A program made the translations under genes and the position numbers. From Alteromonas sp. RKMC-009 (GTDB lineage Bacteria; Pseudomonadota; Gammaproteobacteria; Enterobacterales; Alteromonadaceae): a stretch of 64,000 nucleotides of DNA. Position 1 is the stretch's first letter, and every line of letters begins with the position of its first letter. Under the pieces are notes generated by a model. That model made no database searches, was not told the origin of the DNA, and saw only the letters and a program-made list of their open reading frames with translations. The stretch is from the NCBI RefSeq assembly GCF_003584565.2, contig NZ_CP031010.1, forward strand, positions 4,836,001 through 4,900,000. Direction: 5' to 3'. This document shows, in pieces, positions 26,560-37,075 of this stretch.

Positions 26560-29010
26560 ATGTCGTGGATGCGCAAAACGCTTTTGTCAGTGTTTCATTA
26601 TCCCGTAAAGTTGCTGGTAAAAGACCACAACATTCCCGCGAATGTCGAAAAAGAACTGGGTATCGACCGCACTAAGCCGATCATTTATCTGCTGCCCACC
26701 AACTCTGTGACCGACCAGCTTGCGCTGCGTATGTGCACACAGCGGTTAGGTTTGCCCAGCCCTGTGAAAGATGTCGAACTGGCCGGCAAAACCTATCCCG
26801 CCAGTGTCTTTCTGCGTAAAACGGAACCCTTGTTCGGACAGCCGTCCCAGACGGATGTAGAATCAATATTCTCAGATCTTTTCCACTTGCATCGTGACCA
26901 TGAAGATGTGGATGTGCAGGTTGTCCCGGTTTTCGTTACCTGGGGACGTGCGCCGGGTAAAGGCAAACCCGGCCTGAGTGATTTAATTGCCCATCATGCC
27001 TCACCAAGCTGGCTGCGAAAATTCTTTATTGTGATGTTTCTGGGCCGCGATAACTTCATCAATTTTAGCAAAGCCGTATCAGCGAGAGAAATGTCGACCC
27101 AGCGGGGTACGGATGATTCGATTGCTCACAAACTTGTGCGCGTAGCAAGTACTCACTTCCATCGTAAGCGCCAGAGTATGACGGGCCCCACTTTGCTCGA
27201 ACGTCAGGAATTGCACAATGCAATCCTGGGGTCGGAAGCAGTTAAACGGGCCATGGCTGAAGAATCTGCGTCGAAAAAGGCGAAGAAACAGGATCCTAAA
27301 GAAGCTGTCAGAGAATACATCGATGAGATTGCAGCAGACTACCGTGAAGGCTTGATCCGGTTCGGTGATCGCATCCTTACACGAATCTGGAACAAGATTT
27401 ATAACGGTATCAGTGTGGGCCACAGCGAGCGGATCCGTGAACTGGCTGCCAACGGTCATGAGATCATCTACGTGCCCTGTCATCGCAGTCATATGGATTA
27501 CATGTTACTGACCTATGTGATTTATCACGAAGGTATGGTGACGCCTCACATTGCTGCGGGTATCAATCTTAACTTCTGGCCGGCGGGTCCCATTTTCCGT
27601 CGTAGCGGCGCCTTCTTCCTGCGCCGCAGTTTTGCCGGGAACAAGCTTTACACTGCGGTTTTCCGTGAATATCTGGAATTACTGTTTAATAAAGGCTATT
27701 CCGTTAAATATTATCCGGAAGGTGGCCGCAGCCGCACAGGTCGTCTTATACCGCCTAAAACCGGTATGCTTGCCATGACTATGCAGGCAGTACTTAAAGG
27801 TGTTCAACGCCCTGTGAGTATTGTGCCTGTGTACATCGGGTACGAAAACGTGATGGAAGTAAAAAGCTATCTCAGTGAACTGAAAGGCAGCGGCAAAAAG
27901 AAAGAATCTAATTTGCAGGTGTTTTCTGCCATCAGAAAACTGAAAAATTATGGCCACGGTTACGTAAACTTCGGTGAGCCGATTCAGTTGAATCAGTTCC
28001 TTGAACAAAGCGTTCCTGACTGGCGTGAAACCTTACCTGCAGACCCGGAGAAAAAACCAAACTGGCTGACGCCACTGGTTAACGATCTGGCCCACGAGGT
28101 AATGCTGCGCATTAACCGCAATGCTGCCATTAACGGTATGGCGCTGATTTCTTTATGTCTGTTGTCATCTAAAACTCAGACCATGACGGAAAAAGAGTTG
28201 GTCAGGGTGATGGACAACTACCTGGCGTTGCTGCGCAGTGCACCGTACAGTGATGACGCCACCATTCCCGCCAGCAACGCCAGAACCATGCTGGAAGAAA
28301 CCCTGGCGTTGAAGCGCTTTGATATCAGTCAGGATGGCTACGGCACGATGATCGCGCCATTAAAAGATGCCGCTGTATTCCTTACATATTACAGAAATAA
28401 TATTCTTCATTTGTTTGCTTTACCCGGTGTGATCCTTTCAGCAGTCTTCGGCCGGCCCGGCATTCACCGTCATGAGATATTACGCCTGATGGCAGCACTA
28501 TACCCTTTGCTGCAACGGGAGCTTTTCATCTACATGACTCAGGATGAGGCGCTGGCTTACACCGACAAGCTCATCACCACTTTGCTGGAACAAGGCATGC
28601 TGACAGAGATGGAGCAGGGACTGTTGCATCCGCCGGCATCATCAGACCGGGCGTTCCATTCAGCCTGGCTGCTGAGCCGCTGTATGCAGGAAACTTTCCA
28701 GCGCTACGCGGTGGTACTTACCATTATTGAGCGTGAACGGGTGATAAGCCGCAATAGTCTGGAGCGGACCAGCCGGCAGGTGGCGGAACGTCTGTCGACC
28801 TTATACGGCATGAACTCTCCGGAGTTTTACGACAAGAATGTGCTTTCTTCTTTCATTTCTGCCCTGCGGGAGAACCACTGGCTGGATTCTGCGCCGGATG
28901 GCAGTCTGAAGTATTCTGAAGAAAGCGATGCGCTGCGCCAGGATGTGTTGTCTCTGGTGTGGCCTGAAATTACCCAGCACTTGCAGAATGTGGAAGCAAC
29001 GTGCGGGTAA
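26560..29010 (+). CDS. plsB: Glycerol-3-phosphate 1-O-acyltransferase PlsB
   Basis: This 816-residue inner-membrane enzyme transfers a fatty acyl group from acyl-ACP or acyl-CoA to sn-glycerol-3-phosphate, the first step of phospholipid synthesis. The HX4D catalytic motif is in PCHRSHMDYMLLTY (about residue 310), followed by GAFFLRRSF and YPEGGRSRTGRL, the acyltransferase blocks for substrate binding, and VSIVPVYIGYE. Length is close to the 807 residues of E. coli PlsB. The upstream 114 bp should contain its promoter. It overlaps no partner; the kelch lipoprotein gene follows 32 bp after its stop and may be cotranscribed. Confidence 0.97.
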   Translation: MSWMRKTLLSVFHYPVKLLVKDHNIPANVEKELGIDRTKPIIYLLPTNSVTDQLALRMCTQRLGLPSPVKDVELAGKTYPASVFLRKTEPLFGQPSQTDVESIFSDLFHLHRDHEDVDVQVVPVFVTWGRAPGKGKPGLSDLIAHHASPSWLRKFFIVMFLGRDNFINFSKAVSAREMSTQRGTDDSIAHKLVRVASTHFHRKRQSMTGPTLLERQELHNAILGSEAVKRAMAEESASKKAKKQDPKEAVREYIDEIAADYREGLIRFGDRILTRIWNKIYNGISVGHSERIRELAANGHEIIYVPCHRSHMDYMLLTYVIYHEGMVTPHIAAGINLNFWPAGPIFRRSGAFFLRRSFAGNKLYTAVFREYLELLFNKGYSVKYYPEGGRSRTGRLIPPKTGMLAMTMQAVLKGVQRPVSIVPVYIGYENVMEVKSYLSELKGSGKKKESNLQVFSAIRKLKNYGHGYVNFGEPIQLNQFLEQSVPDWRETLPADPEKKPNWLTPLVNDLAHEVMLRINRNAAINGMALISLCLLSSKTQTMTEKELVRVMDNYLALLRSAPYSDDATIPASNARTMLEETLALKRFDISQDGYGTMIAPLKDAAVFLTYYRNNILHLFALPGVILSAVFGRPGIHRHEILRLMAALYPLLQRELFIYMTQDEALAYTDKLITTLLEQGMLTEMEQGLLHPPASSDRAFHSAWLLSRCMQETFQRYAVVLTIIERERVISRNSLERTSRQVAERLSTLYGMNSPEFYDKNVLSSFISALRENHWLDSAPDGSLKYSEESDALRQDVLSLVWPEITQHLQNVEATCG

Positions 29011-29042
29011 CGGATCCACGTGTAAAAGTGAAAAGGAAAGTT

Positions 29043-30026
29043 ATGATACAGGGCACTTGTCGATATTTATTTGCCTTCGCAGTGACGCTGATGCTGGCGT
29101 CATGTTCATCTGTGCCGGATATCAGCGAATACCGGAAACCGGCGGGGTTCAAGCTGGAAAGTCCCCGTCTTGGTGCCGGTGCAGCTACCGATCAGAAAAC
29201 CATATTTGTGTTTGGTGGCAGTAACCAGAAGGGTCTGCTGAATGATGTGGAAATTCTCGACCCGGCGACCAAAAACGTGCAGGTGCTGAAAAACCATATT
29301 ATTCCCCGCCGCTATTTTTCGTCAGTTTACGATGACAATAACCACGTGTATCTGATTGGCGGGATCTCTGCGTCAAAACAACGGGCAAACTATGAAAGCA
29401 CCGTTGAGGTGTTTAATACCGTTACCCGTAAAGTGACTAAAGCGGCGACATTACCTTACCCTACGCGTACTAACACAGCAGTATACCTGGATGGCAAAAT
29501 CTATGTGCTGGGCGGCTCTCACCACGACTGGCAGACCCGCAAGCTTAAACCTACAGCACTGATGGCAGTTTATGATATCAGCAAGGACGAGTGGTCTCTG
29601 GGCGCGCCGATGCCCACAGCCAAGTCCACGTCAGCTGTCACATGGCAAAATAAAATTTATGTCGTTGGCGGTTACACCGGTGAAGAGCAACTTGATGTGT
29701 TTGAACAGTACGATCCGGCGACTAAAAAGTGGAAATCTCTGCCTCCGCTGCCGGAGCCTGTCAGCGCACATACCACCACTGTGTGGCGTGATTACCTGAT
29801 AGTGTTTGGTGACTACAACAATCTTGATGCTGTGTGGACTTACGACTTTAAGGCAGGCACCTGGCATCAGAGCGACTTATCCATGACCGGTGTCAGACAC
29901 GCAAAAGCGGTTACCTACAACGACGCTGTATATTTGATTGGCGGTAATCAGGACTCACCGGGTCCTGTGCTCGACACTATTCAGATATTTGATGCGAAGC
30001 AATTGCGTCAGGCCGTTGGAAAATAG
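29043..30026 (+). CDS. Kelch-repeat lipoprotein
   Basis: A 327-residue exported lipoprotein. The signal peptide carries a lipobox, LMLASC, with the cysteine at about residue 20. It is followed by about six kelch units, recognisable from repeated GG motifs and tyrosines (VFGGSN, YLIGGIS, YVLGGSHHDW, YVVGGYTG, VFGDYNN, YLIGGNQD), which would form one beta propeller. The fold resembles NanM mutarotase and other periplasmic propellers, but no catalytic function can be assigned. The ATG at 29043 has AAAAGGAAAG upstream and matches the signal peptide; the longer GTG frame overlapping plsB is unlikely. A strong terminator follows. Confidence 0.88.
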   Translation: MIQGTCRYLFAFAVTLMLASCSSVPDISEYRKPAGFKLESPRLGAGAATDQKTIFVFGGSNQKGLLNDVEILDPATKNVQVLKNHIIPRRYFSSVYDDNNHVYLIGGISASKQRANYESTVEVFNTVTRKVTKAATLPYPTRTNTAVYLDGKIYVLGGSHHDWQTRKLKPTALMAVYDISKDEWSLGAPMPTAKSTSAVTWQNKIYVVGGYTGEEQLDVFEQYDPATKKWKSLPPLPEPVSAHTTTVWRDYLIVFGDYNNLDAVWTYDFKAGTWHQSDLSMTGVRHAKAVTYNDAVYLIGGNQDSPGPVLDTIQIFDAKQLRQAVGK

Positions 30027-30049
30027 CCTGATCCAATTCATTCAGACAT

Positions 30050-30077
30050 AAAAAAGGGGCTGTTCAGCCCCTTTTTT
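30050..30077. terminator. Bidirectional terminator, kelch lipoprotein / ilvA
   Basis: Stem GGGGCTG/CAGCCCC around a short TT-centred loop, flanked by six A on the left and six T on the right. It can therefore end the plus-strand kelch gene and the minus-strand ilv operon alike. The ilvA stop codon overlaps its right edge. Confidence 0.93.
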
Positions 30078-31605
30078 ATGACAGGAAGAATTTATACGCG
30101 GGGTCGTCTGTGACCTCTTTAAACTCGTAGCTTAACTGCTGCAAGTGAGCATTAAATTCATCACGGCTTTCCGGTGGAATTTCAAAACCGGCAAGCACCA
30201 GACCTTCAGCGGCTCCATGATTACGGTAATGGAACAGTGTTATGTTCCAGCGTTCACCCAGTGTTCCAAGGAATTTAAGTAACGCCCCCGGGTGCTCAGG
30301 AAACTCGAAAGTAAACACCGCTTCGTTCAGCAACGCTGGTGGTCTGCCGCCAACCATATGGCGTACGTGCAGCTTCGCAAGCTCGTTGTCGCTCATATTG
30401 AAGCAGTCGTAACCCTGTTCAGTCAGCGAGTCATTCAGCGCAGCAAACTCCTGCTTACCGCCTTTAAGATTTACACCCACAAAGATGTGCGCGTCTTTCT
30501 CGTTAGCAAAACGGTAATTGAATTCAGTGATAGCTTTACCGCCAAGGACTTCACAGAATTGCTTGAAAGCCCCCTTACGCTCGGGGATCTTCACTGCAAA
30601 AACAGCTTCTTTCTGCTCACCTAATTCACAACGCTCAGACACATAGCGCAGCGTGTGAAAATTAATGTTGGCACCGCACAGAATACCACCCAGCTTCTTG
30701 CCCTTGATATTATGCTCTGCCACATATTTCTTAATAGCCGCCACAGACATCGCACCGGCAGGCTCTGCGATAACACGGGTGTCATCGAAAATATCTTTGA
30801 TTGCCGAACATATTTCGTCATTGGTAACAGTGATCACGCCGTCCAGCAATCTTTCACACAGACGGAACGTTTCTGTCCCCATAGTTTTTACCGCAACACC
30901 GTCGGCGAAAATACCCACCGAGGGCAGAGTCACGATTTCACCGGCTTCCATGGCCGCCTTAAAGCAGGCTGATTCTTCCGACTCTACACCGATGATTTTG
31001 ATGTCCGGCTTCAGTTGTTTCAGATACACCGCAATACCCGCAGCCAGACCACCACCGCCGATAGCCACAAACAGAATATCCAGATTAGGATTCTGCTCCA
31101 GCAGCTCCCGGGCTACAGTTCCCTGGCCGGCAATAACATCAGGGTCATCAAACGGAGGAATAAAGGTGTAGCCGTGGGTTTTCGCCAGCATCTGCGCGTG
31201 CTTGCTGGCCATATCGAAATTCGTGCCGTGGAGCACAATGTTGGCGAAGTGCCCGCCGAAGCGGCGTACCGCATCCACCTTGATATCCGGCGTGGTTTCC
31301 GGCATCACGATGGTGGCATGTACGCCTTTCTTCTTTGCACCATATGCAAGACCCTGAGCATGATTACCTGCAGATGCTGCAATAACACCAGCATCCAGTT
31401 GCGCTTTGCTCAGCGCACTTAATCTGGTGTAAGCACCGCGGAGTTTGAAAGATTTAACCGGCTGCTGATCTTCACGTTTCAGATAAATATCATTACCTGT
31501 CAACTGCGAGAGTCTGGATAACACAGACAACTCGCTGTTAACCGCAACTTCATAAACCGGCGCTAACAAGACCTTTTTGAGGTATTCGTGATCGCTGACG
31601 GTCAT
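30076..31605 (-). CDS. ilvA: Threonine ammonia-lyase (threonine deaminase), biosynthetic
   Basis: A 509-residue PLP enzyme that converts threonine to 2-oxobutanoate, the committed step to isoleucine. The PLP lysine is in [11 protein letters not shown] (about residue 53), the phosphate-binding glycine loop is [10 protein letters not shown], and two ACT-like regulatory domains occupy about residues 325-505 ([12 protein letters not shown] and [12 protein letters not shown]). These mark the isoleucine-feedback-inhibited biosynthetic form rather than the short catabolic one. It overlaps ilvD by 4 bp (ATGA) and is last in the ilvE-ilvD-ilvA operon, ending at a shared terminator. Confidence 0.98.
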   Translation of the reverse strand: MTVSDHEYLKKVLLAPVYEVAVNSELSVLSRLSQLTGNDIYLKREDQQPVKSFKLRGAYTRLSALSKAQLDAGVIAASAGNHAQGLAYGAKKKGVHATIVMPETTPDIKVDAVRRFGGHFANIVLHGTNFDMASKHAQMLAKTHGYTFIPPFDDPDVIAGQGTVARELLEQNPNLDILFVAIGGGGLAAGIAVYLKQLKPDIKIIGVESEESACFKAAMEAGEIVTLPSVGIFADGVAVKTMGTETFRLCERLLDGVITVTNDEICSAIKDIFDDTRVIAEPAGAMSVAAIKKYVAEHNIKGKKLGGILCGANINFHTLRYVSERCELGEQKEAVFAVKIPERKGAFKQFCEVLGGKAITEFNYRFANEKDAHIFVGVNLKGGKQEFAALNDSLTEQGYDCFNMSDNELAKLHVRHMVGGRPPALLNEAVFTFEFPEHPGALLKFLGTLGERWNITLFHYRNHGAAEGLVLAGFEIPPESRDEFNAHLQQLSYEFKEVTDDPAYKFFLS

Positions 31606-33452
31606 ATGTCTTCCAGTTTAGAGGCATCCCGCACAGCACCTTTGTCTGCACTGGTAGCCAGCATGGCAAAGTTCTTCAGTGACAGAGACACTTTACGTTC
31701 GCGGTTCTTCGGTTTCCAGGGCTTGTCGCTGGCTTCCATCGCGGCACGGCGGTGAGCCAGTTCCTCGTCAGAAATCGCAATGTTGATAGTCCGGTTAGGG
31801 ATATCAATTTCAATCTTATCGCCGTCTTCCACCAGACCAATGCCGCCACCGCTGGCCGCTTCCGGTGAACAGTGACCAATAGACAAACCGCTGGTACCGC
31901 CAGAGAAACGTCCGTCAGTGATAAGGGCACAGGCTTTACCCAGACCTTTCGATTTCAGGTAGGAGGTCGGGTACAGCATTTCCTGCATGCCCGGGCCGCC
32001 TTTCGGACCTTCGTAACGAATGATAACCACATCACCGGCTTTCACTTCGTCACCCAGGATGCCTGCTACCGCATCATCCTGGCTTTCGTAAATCTTCGCA
32101 GAACCGGTAAATTTGAGGATAGATTCATCCACACCCGCCGTTTTCACGATACAGCCATCAACTGCCAGGTTACCGTACAGAACCGCCAGACCACCGTCCT
32201 TGCTGTAAGCATGTTCAAGATCGCGGATACAGCCTTCGCTACGGTCGGCATCGGCTTCATCCCAGCGACAATCCTGACTGAATGCCTGCGTAGTGCGGAT
32301 ACCTGCAGGGCCTGCACGGAAGAAAGTATCAGCATCTTTGTTTTCAGGATTAGTGATATCCCAGTCGCTGATCACTTCCGGAAGCGTCTTACCGAGAACG
32401 TGATGCACGTCCTGATTCAGCAGACCGGCTTTATTGAGTTCACCAAGAATACCCAGTACGCCACCGGCGCGGTGCACGTCTTCCATGTGATATTTAGGTG
32501 TAGACGGTGCCACTTTACACAAATGCGGCACTTTCCGTGACAGACGGTCGATATCTGCCATGGTGAAAGGCACTTCACCTTCCATTGCCGCTGCCAATAA
32601 ATGCAGAATGGTGTTTGTAGAACCGCCCATGGCGATATCCAGACTCATAGCATTTTCAAATGCCTTGAACGATGCAATGTTGCGTGGCAACGCAGTTTCA
32701 TCATCATTCTTGTAGTAACGCTCACACAACTCGACTATCAGCTTACCCGCCTGCTTAAACAGCTTCTCGCGGTCAGCGTGAGTAGCCAGCATAGAACCGT
32801 TCCCTGGCAGGGACAGACCCAGCGCTTCTGTTAAACAGTTCATCGAGTTTGCGGTGAACATGCCTGAGCACGAACCACAGGTCGGGCAGGCAGAACGCTC
32901 AATCTGGTCTGTGTCTTCGTCGCTGACGCGGTCATCCGCAGCAGCAACCATGGCATCAACCAGATCCAGCTTAATCAGTTGATCTGACAACTTGGTTTTA
33001 CCGGCTTCCATGGGGCCGCCGGAAACAAACACCACAGGAACATTCAGACGCATAGACGCCATCAGCATTCCCGGGGTGATTTTGTCGCAGTTAGAAATAC
33101 ACACAATGGCATCAGCGCAATGGGCATTCACCATGTATTCAACGGCATCAGCAATGATTTCACGTGAAGGCAGGCTGTACAGCATACCGCTGTGGCCCAT
33201 AGCGATACCGTCGTCTACCGCAATGGTGTTGAACTCTTTAGCAACGCCACCGGCTTCTTCTACACTGCGGGCAACAAGTTGTCCGAGATCTTTTAAATGC
33301 ACATGCCCTGGCACAAACTGCGTGAAGGAGTTGGCAATAGCAATAATCGGCTTTCCGAAATCAGTGTCTTTCATACCGGTAGCGCGCCACAGCGCACGTG
33401 CGCCGGCCATATTTCTTCCCTGGGTGGAGGTTGCAGATCGTAACTTGGGCAT
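31602..33452 (-). CDS. ilvD: Dihydroxy-acid dehydratase
   Basis: A 616-residue Fe-S enzyme that dehydrates dihydroxy-isovalerate and dihydroxy-methylvalerate to the keto acids of valine and isoleucine. Cluster cysteines appear in [12 protein letters not shown] and [26 protein letters not shown] and the C-terminal [14 protein letters not shown] are family signatures. Length equals the E. coli enzyme. It starts 35 bp after ilvE with a GGGAAAG ribosome site and is coupled to ilvA by a 4-bp overlap. Confidence 0.98.
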   Translation of the reverse strand: MPKLRSATSTQGRNMAGARALWRATGMKDTDFGKPIIAIANSFTQFVPGHVHLKDLGQLVARSVEEAGGVAKEFNTIAVDDGIAMGHSGMLYSLPSREIIADAVEYMVNAHCADAIVCISNCDKITPGMLMASMRLNVPVVFVSGGPMEAGKTKLSDQLIKLDLVDAMVAAADDRVSDEDTDQIERSACPTCGSCSGMFTANSMNCLTEALGLSLPGNGSMLATHADREKLFKQAGKLIVELCERYYKNDDETALPRNIASFKAFENAMSLDIAMGGSTNTILHLLAAAMEGEVPFTMADIDRLSRKVPHLCKVAPSTPKYHMEDVHRAGGVLGILGELNKAGLLNQDVHHVLGKTLPEVISDWDITNPENKDADTFFRAGPAGIRTTQAFSQDCRWDEADADRSEGCIRDLEHAYSKDGGLAVLYGNLAVDGCIVKTAGVDESILKFTGSAKIYESQDDAVAGILGDEVKAGDVVIIRYEGPKGGPGMQEMLYPTSYLKSKGLGKACALITDGRFSGGTSGLSIGHCSPEAASGGGIGLVEDGDKIEIDIPNRTINIAISDEELAHRRAAMEASDKPWKPKNRERKVSLSLKNFAMLATSADKGAVRDASKLEDI

Positions 33453-33487
33453 AATGCTTTCCCGTTTCTTAATTCAATTCAAAAAAA

Positions 33488-34420
33488 TTACTTATAAACC
33501 GGCGTTAACCAGTTCCATTTATCTTCAGTCTTGCCGTTGAACAAGCCAAAGAACATGTCCTGTACTTTCTCAGTGATCGGGCCACGGGCACCGTTACCTA
33601 CTGAAATACCGTCAACACTACGGACCGGCGTTACTTCAGCTGCTGTACCGCACATCAGAATTTCGTCAGCCAGGTACATCGCTTCACGCGGGATATTCTC
33701 TTCACGGACTTCATAGCCCATTTCTTTCAGCAGGGTGATCACTGTGTCACGGGTGATACCCGGCAGAATGGCTGCCGTCTTCGGTGTGGTAGATACGATA
33801 CCGTTGCGGATAACAAAGATGTTCTCACCGGCACCTTCCGAGATATAACCGTTACGGTCCAGTGCGATACCTTCACCGTAACCATGACGACGGGCTTCCA
33901 TCGAGATAAGTTGTGAAGACAGATAGTTACCACCGGCTTTTGCACCGGTAGGGATGGTATTGGCCGCCAGACGGTTCCATGAAGAAATACCGGCATCCAC
34001 ACCATTCTTCAGTGCTTCTTCACCTAAGTAAGCTCCCCATTCAAAAGCAGCAATGGCCAACTCAGTTTCAGTACCGAAAGGTACAGCCAGACCCATACCG
34101 ATATCGCCGTAATAAGCGATTGGACGAATATAAGCTGATTTCAGTTCATTCTTACGAATGATATCCATGGTTGCTTCATTGATTTGGTCCAGCGTATAAG
34201 GAATCGTCATGCGGTAAATTTTCGCAGAGTCCAGCAGACGCTTGTTGTGCTCGTCCAGACGGAAGACGCAGGTTCCTTTATCTGGCGTGTTGTACGCACG
34301 GATCCCTTCAAAGACAGATGAACCGTAATGAATAGCATGCGTCATTACATGCACAGTTGCATCTTTCCAATGCTTGATTTCACCGTTAAACCAAATAAAT
34401 TCTGCTGGTTGCTTAGCCAT
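33488..34420 (-). CDS. ilvE: Branched-chain amino acid aminotransferase
   Basis: A 310-residue fold-type IV PLP aminotransferase that performs the last step of isoleucine, valine and leucine synthesis. YGSSVFEGIRAY near the start, the region KAGGNYLSSQLISMEARRHG and the PLP-site block YISEGAGENIFVIRNG are typical, and EILMCGTAAEVTPVRSVD closes the active site. AAGGA lies 7 nt before the ATG. It is the first gene of the ilvE-ilvD-ilvA operon. No ilvG or ilvM (acetolactate synthase II) precedes it, unlike the enterobacterial operon. Confidence 0.97.
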   Translation of the reverse strand: MAKQPAEFIWFNGEIKHWKDATVHVMTHAIHYGSSVFEGIRAYNTPDKGTCVFRLDEHNKRLLDSAKIYRMTIPYTLDQINEATMDIIRKNELKSAYIRPIAYYGDIGMGLAVPFGTETELAIAAFEWGAYLGEEALKNGVDAGISSWNRLAANTIPTGAKAGGNYLSSQLISMEARRHGYGEGIALDRNGYISEGAGENIFVIRNGIVSTTPKTAAILPGITRDTVITLLKEMGYEVREENIPREAMYLADEILMCGTAAEVTPVRSVDGISVGNGARGPITEKVQDMFFGLFNGKTEDKWNWLTPVYK

Positions 34421-34865
34421 GTTAATTCCTTCCTGTAGCAGGCAGTTCGCCTGAAACCGTTAGTTCGGTACAAAATAAGTGACAAGACAAATGTCTTAAG
34501 ACGAATGATACATGACCGCAGTGAAGTGCCCAATAACCTCTCCGGACTCTGCTTGCGACTGGACAGGAATATTTACACCTTTTGTAAGGTTGCAGACACA
34601 CCTGTTCACGCCTGATTTCGCCTGTAGGTCGACACAGAAAAGGATAGTCCCTGAATACGGACTTGTTATGACTGGATTGTTGATAGTTCGGAATTTTATA
34701 AAGGGCCGGAACAGGCCCCCGGATCGTGGCTGGCTGACCACGAATCTGTATGATGCGAAGAAATAGCATGAAACCCATGCCATAATCAAGTATTTTGCGC
34801 CCTGAACGCCGATTTTCCGTTTAACCGGCGTGCGTGTTAAGCAATAAAAAAAGCTGAGTAAAGAA
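34421..34865. promoter_or_regulatory. Divergent intergenic region ilvE / TRIC channel gene
   Basis: This 445-bp gap should hold the ilvEDA promoter (minus) and that of the channel gene (plus). It contains a perfect palindrome GTCTTAAGAC at 34493-34502, a copy of the ilvC leader at 34668-34700, a short GGGCC/GGCCC hairpin at 34703-34718, and a CGCCG/CGGCG dyad near 34808-34830. Short minus-strand reading frames exist, but none is a convincing Ile/Leu/Val-rich leader peptide. No RNA gene was recognised. Confidence 0.45.
34668..34700 (+). repeat. Copy A of the ilvC leader repeat
   Basis: It aligns with 38045-38076, directly before ilvC, at 29 of 33 columns (three mismatches, one gap), including an identical 15-mer GTTCGGAATTTTATA. 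It lies in the gap upstream of ilvE, in the orientation of ilvC, and is not followed by a start codon. Confidence 0.8.
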
Positions 34866-35477
34866 ATGACAGACTGGTTTCACTGGTTAAACCTGGCGGG
34901 TGTGGCTGTTTGTGCCATTTCCGGCACTTTAATGGCTTACCAGAAAAAAATGGACGGCTTCGGAGTCGTTGTACTGGCATCGGTGACCGCGATTGGTGGC
35001 GGCACGCTGCGGGATATCATGCTCGATTTGCCGGTATTCTGGATTCAGAATACCGACTACATCTATACCACTTTAATTGCTGCGCTGGCGACCATTGCGT
35101 GGCTCAGAGTCAGCCCGCGATTTCCCTATCACTACTTATTGATCGCCGATGCGTTCGGTCTGGCGTTATTTAATGTCGTCGGCATGGAAAAGGCACTTAT
35201 TCATGAAGCGCCCATGTCTGTGGCCATCGCCATGGGGACGATTACCGGCGTTTTTGGCGGCCTGCTGCGTGATGTTATATGTCGTGAAGTCCCGCTGGTA
35301 CTGAACGGAGAGCTTTACGCCATTACCTGCATTACCGGCGGATTAAGTTACGCATTGCTGCTTTATTCCGGCTTTGATCAACATTACTGCCCCTGGGCTG
35401 CTTTGCTTGTCACCGTCGTCATGCGCCTGTGTGCCATGCGGTGGCACTGGCAACTGCCGGTTTTTAAGCCCGACTGA
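34866..35477 (+). CDS. TRIC cation channel family protein (UPF0126, YicG-like)
   Basis: A 203-residue membrane protein of two homologous halves with about seven helices. The duplicated signature is ASVTAIGGGTLRDIMLD in the first half and TITGVFGGLLRDVICREVPLVL in the second. Prokaryotic TRIC relatives form trimeric cation channels; the biological role in bacteria is not well defined, and some YicG/YadS-type members are associated with glycine transport. It sits between the ilvEDA operon and yifB, a position with no clear functional meaning. Confidence 0.9.
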   Translation: MTDWFHWLNLAGVAVCAISGTLMAYQKKMDGFGVVVLASVTAIGGGTLRDIMLDLPVFWIQNTDYIYTTLIAALATIAWLRVSPRFPYHYLLIADAFGLALFNVVGMEKALIHEAPMSVAIAMGTITGVFGGLLRDVICREVPLVLNGELYAITCITGGLSYALLLYSGFDQHYCPWAALLVTVVMRLCAMRWHWQLPVFKPD

Positions 35478-35554
35478 GAACTGTTCACCGGTTCAGTTAT
35501 TCCCGATCCGCCACCTCTGTAAACTGCATAGCAAAAGAACACAGGAGTGCGGAC

Positions 35555-37075
35555 ATGGGAATGGCAGTGGTAAAAACCCGCGCCGGTACGGGAATCGATG
35601 CCCCGCTGGTAAGGGTGGAAGTGCATCTGGCAAACGGATTACCGGCATTTCAACTGGTGGGTATGGCAGAAACTTCAGTGAAGGAGGCCAGAGACAGGGT
35701 TCGCAGTGCGCTTATAAACAGCGGCTTTGAGTTTCCGGCCAGACGGATCACGGTAAACCTGTCTCCGGCAAGTATTCCCAAGCAGGGCGGCCGTTACGAT
35801 CTTGCCATCGCGGTAGGTATTTTAATGGCACATGGTCAGCTTAACGACAGCACCTGTGACGGAATGGAATTTACCGGTGAGTTATCGCTAACCGGCGAGC
35901 TGATGGCTGTCAGTGGCATTATTCCGGCTGTTATAGCCTGCAGATCCGCAGGCCGCACAATGTTTCATCCCGCTGCGAACAAAGATGAAGCCGCACTGGT
36001 TGATGGTGCAAAGCGCTTTGCTGCAGATTCTTTAATTTCCGTTTTTCTGCACCTGGCAGGGCTTGAGCCCCTTGCCGCTGATGAAAACCATCCGGTAAAG
36101 CCTGTTCATGGCTCCGCGCAGCCCGTGTGGGAAGGTATTCATGGCCAGCATCAGGCAAAACGGGCACTTATGATTGCAGCGGCCGGCGCGCATAATCTGA
36201 TTTTCACGGGGCCGCCGGGCACCGGCAAAAGTTTACTTGCCAGCCGGCTGCTCCGCTTACTGCCGCCATTATCAGCGGATGAGGCTCTGGATGTGGCGGC
36301 GTTGTATTCAGTCAAACATACCGTTACCCGTGACATCATTGCCGGTTGCCGTCCTTTCCGCTCTCCACATCATACCAGCTCAGCCGTTGCGCTTACCGGT
36401 GGCGGTGCATCACCGGCTCCCGGGGAAGTGTCACTGGCACACCACGGCGTATTATTTTTAGATGAACTGCCGGAGTTCGGCAGGCGGGCGCTGGATGTAC
36501 TCCGCGAACCCCTTGAAACCGGTGAAGTGCATATTTCAAGAGCATCCGGGCAGGCCACCTTCCCGGCACGTTTCCAGTTGATAGCCGCAATGAACCCCAG
36601 TCCTACCGGCGATGCAGATGACGGCCGAACGCCACCGGACCAGATATTGAGATACCTGAGCCGCATATCCGGTCCGCTGCTTGACCGTATCGACATACAG
36701 GTGGAAGTGCCCCGCTTACCGGACTATCAGTTGACTTTGACCCCGGAAAACCATGAACCGGATGACATCCGCCAGCCACAACAAAAGGTGCAGCAGGCAC
36801 AGGCCGTTCAGTATGAACGTCAGGGCGGGTTGAATGCCATGTTGCCGGTTAGCAGGCTGGCAGACGTCTGCGCCTTGTCAGAAGAAGATTCGCGGTTTAT
36901 TCAGATGGCGGCAGAGAAATTGTCACTCTCTATGCGGGCATTTCATCGTGCTTTGAAGGTGGCCAGAACCATTGCCGATCTTGAAGGGCAGGATACGGTT
37001 CAGCGCAATCACCTGTCAGAGGCACTGGGCTACCGTGCGCTGGATAATCTGCTCCGTCAGCTTAGCGGGATCTGA
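35555..37075 (+). CDS. comM: YifB/ComM family Mg-chelatase-like AAA+ ATPase
   Basis: A 506-residue protein with an N-terminal Lon-substrate-like ChlI domain (about residues 20-140) and an AAA+ module. Walker A is FTGPPGTGKSLLASRLL (about 215), Walker B VLFLDELPEF (about 300), and a C-terminal Mg-chelatase extension follows. ComM is a hexameric helicase that promotes branch migration during natural transformation in Vibrio and relatives. GGAG precedes the ATG. In enterobacteria yifB lies beside the ilv operon, and the same neighbourhood is seen here. It converges on ilvY with a 19-bp overlap. Confidence 0.94.
   Translation: MGMAVVKTRAGTGIDAPLVRVEVHLANGLPAFQLVGMAETSVKEARDRVRSALINSGFEFPARRITVNLSPASIPKQGGRYDLAIAVGILMAHGQLNDSTCDGMEFTGELSLTGELMAVSGIIPAVIACRSAGRTMFHPAANKDEAALVDGAKRFAADSLISVFLHLAGLEPLAADENHPVKPVHGSAQPVWEGIHGQHQAKRALMIAAAGAHNLIFTGPPGTGKSLLASRLLRLLPPLSADEALDVAALYSVKHTVTRDIIAGCRPFRSPHHTSSAVALTGGGASPAPGEVSLAHHGVLFLDELPEFGRRALDVLREPLETGEVHISRASGQATFPARFQLIAAMNPSPTGDADDGRTPPDQILRYLSRISGPLLDRIDIQVEVPRLPDYQLTLTPENHEPDDIRQPQQKVQQAQAVQYERQGGLNAMLPVSRLADVCALSEEDSRFIQMAAEKLSLSMRAFHRALKVARTIADLEGQDTVQRNHLSEALGYRALDNLLRQLSGI

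Noticed and set aside
34422..34789. Short minus-strand frames plus a GGGCC/GGCCC hairpin as an ilv attenuation leader
   Set aside because: The frames are not clearly enriched in Ile, Leu or Val codons, the stem is only 5 bp and the T tract is broken, so attenuation is not supported.
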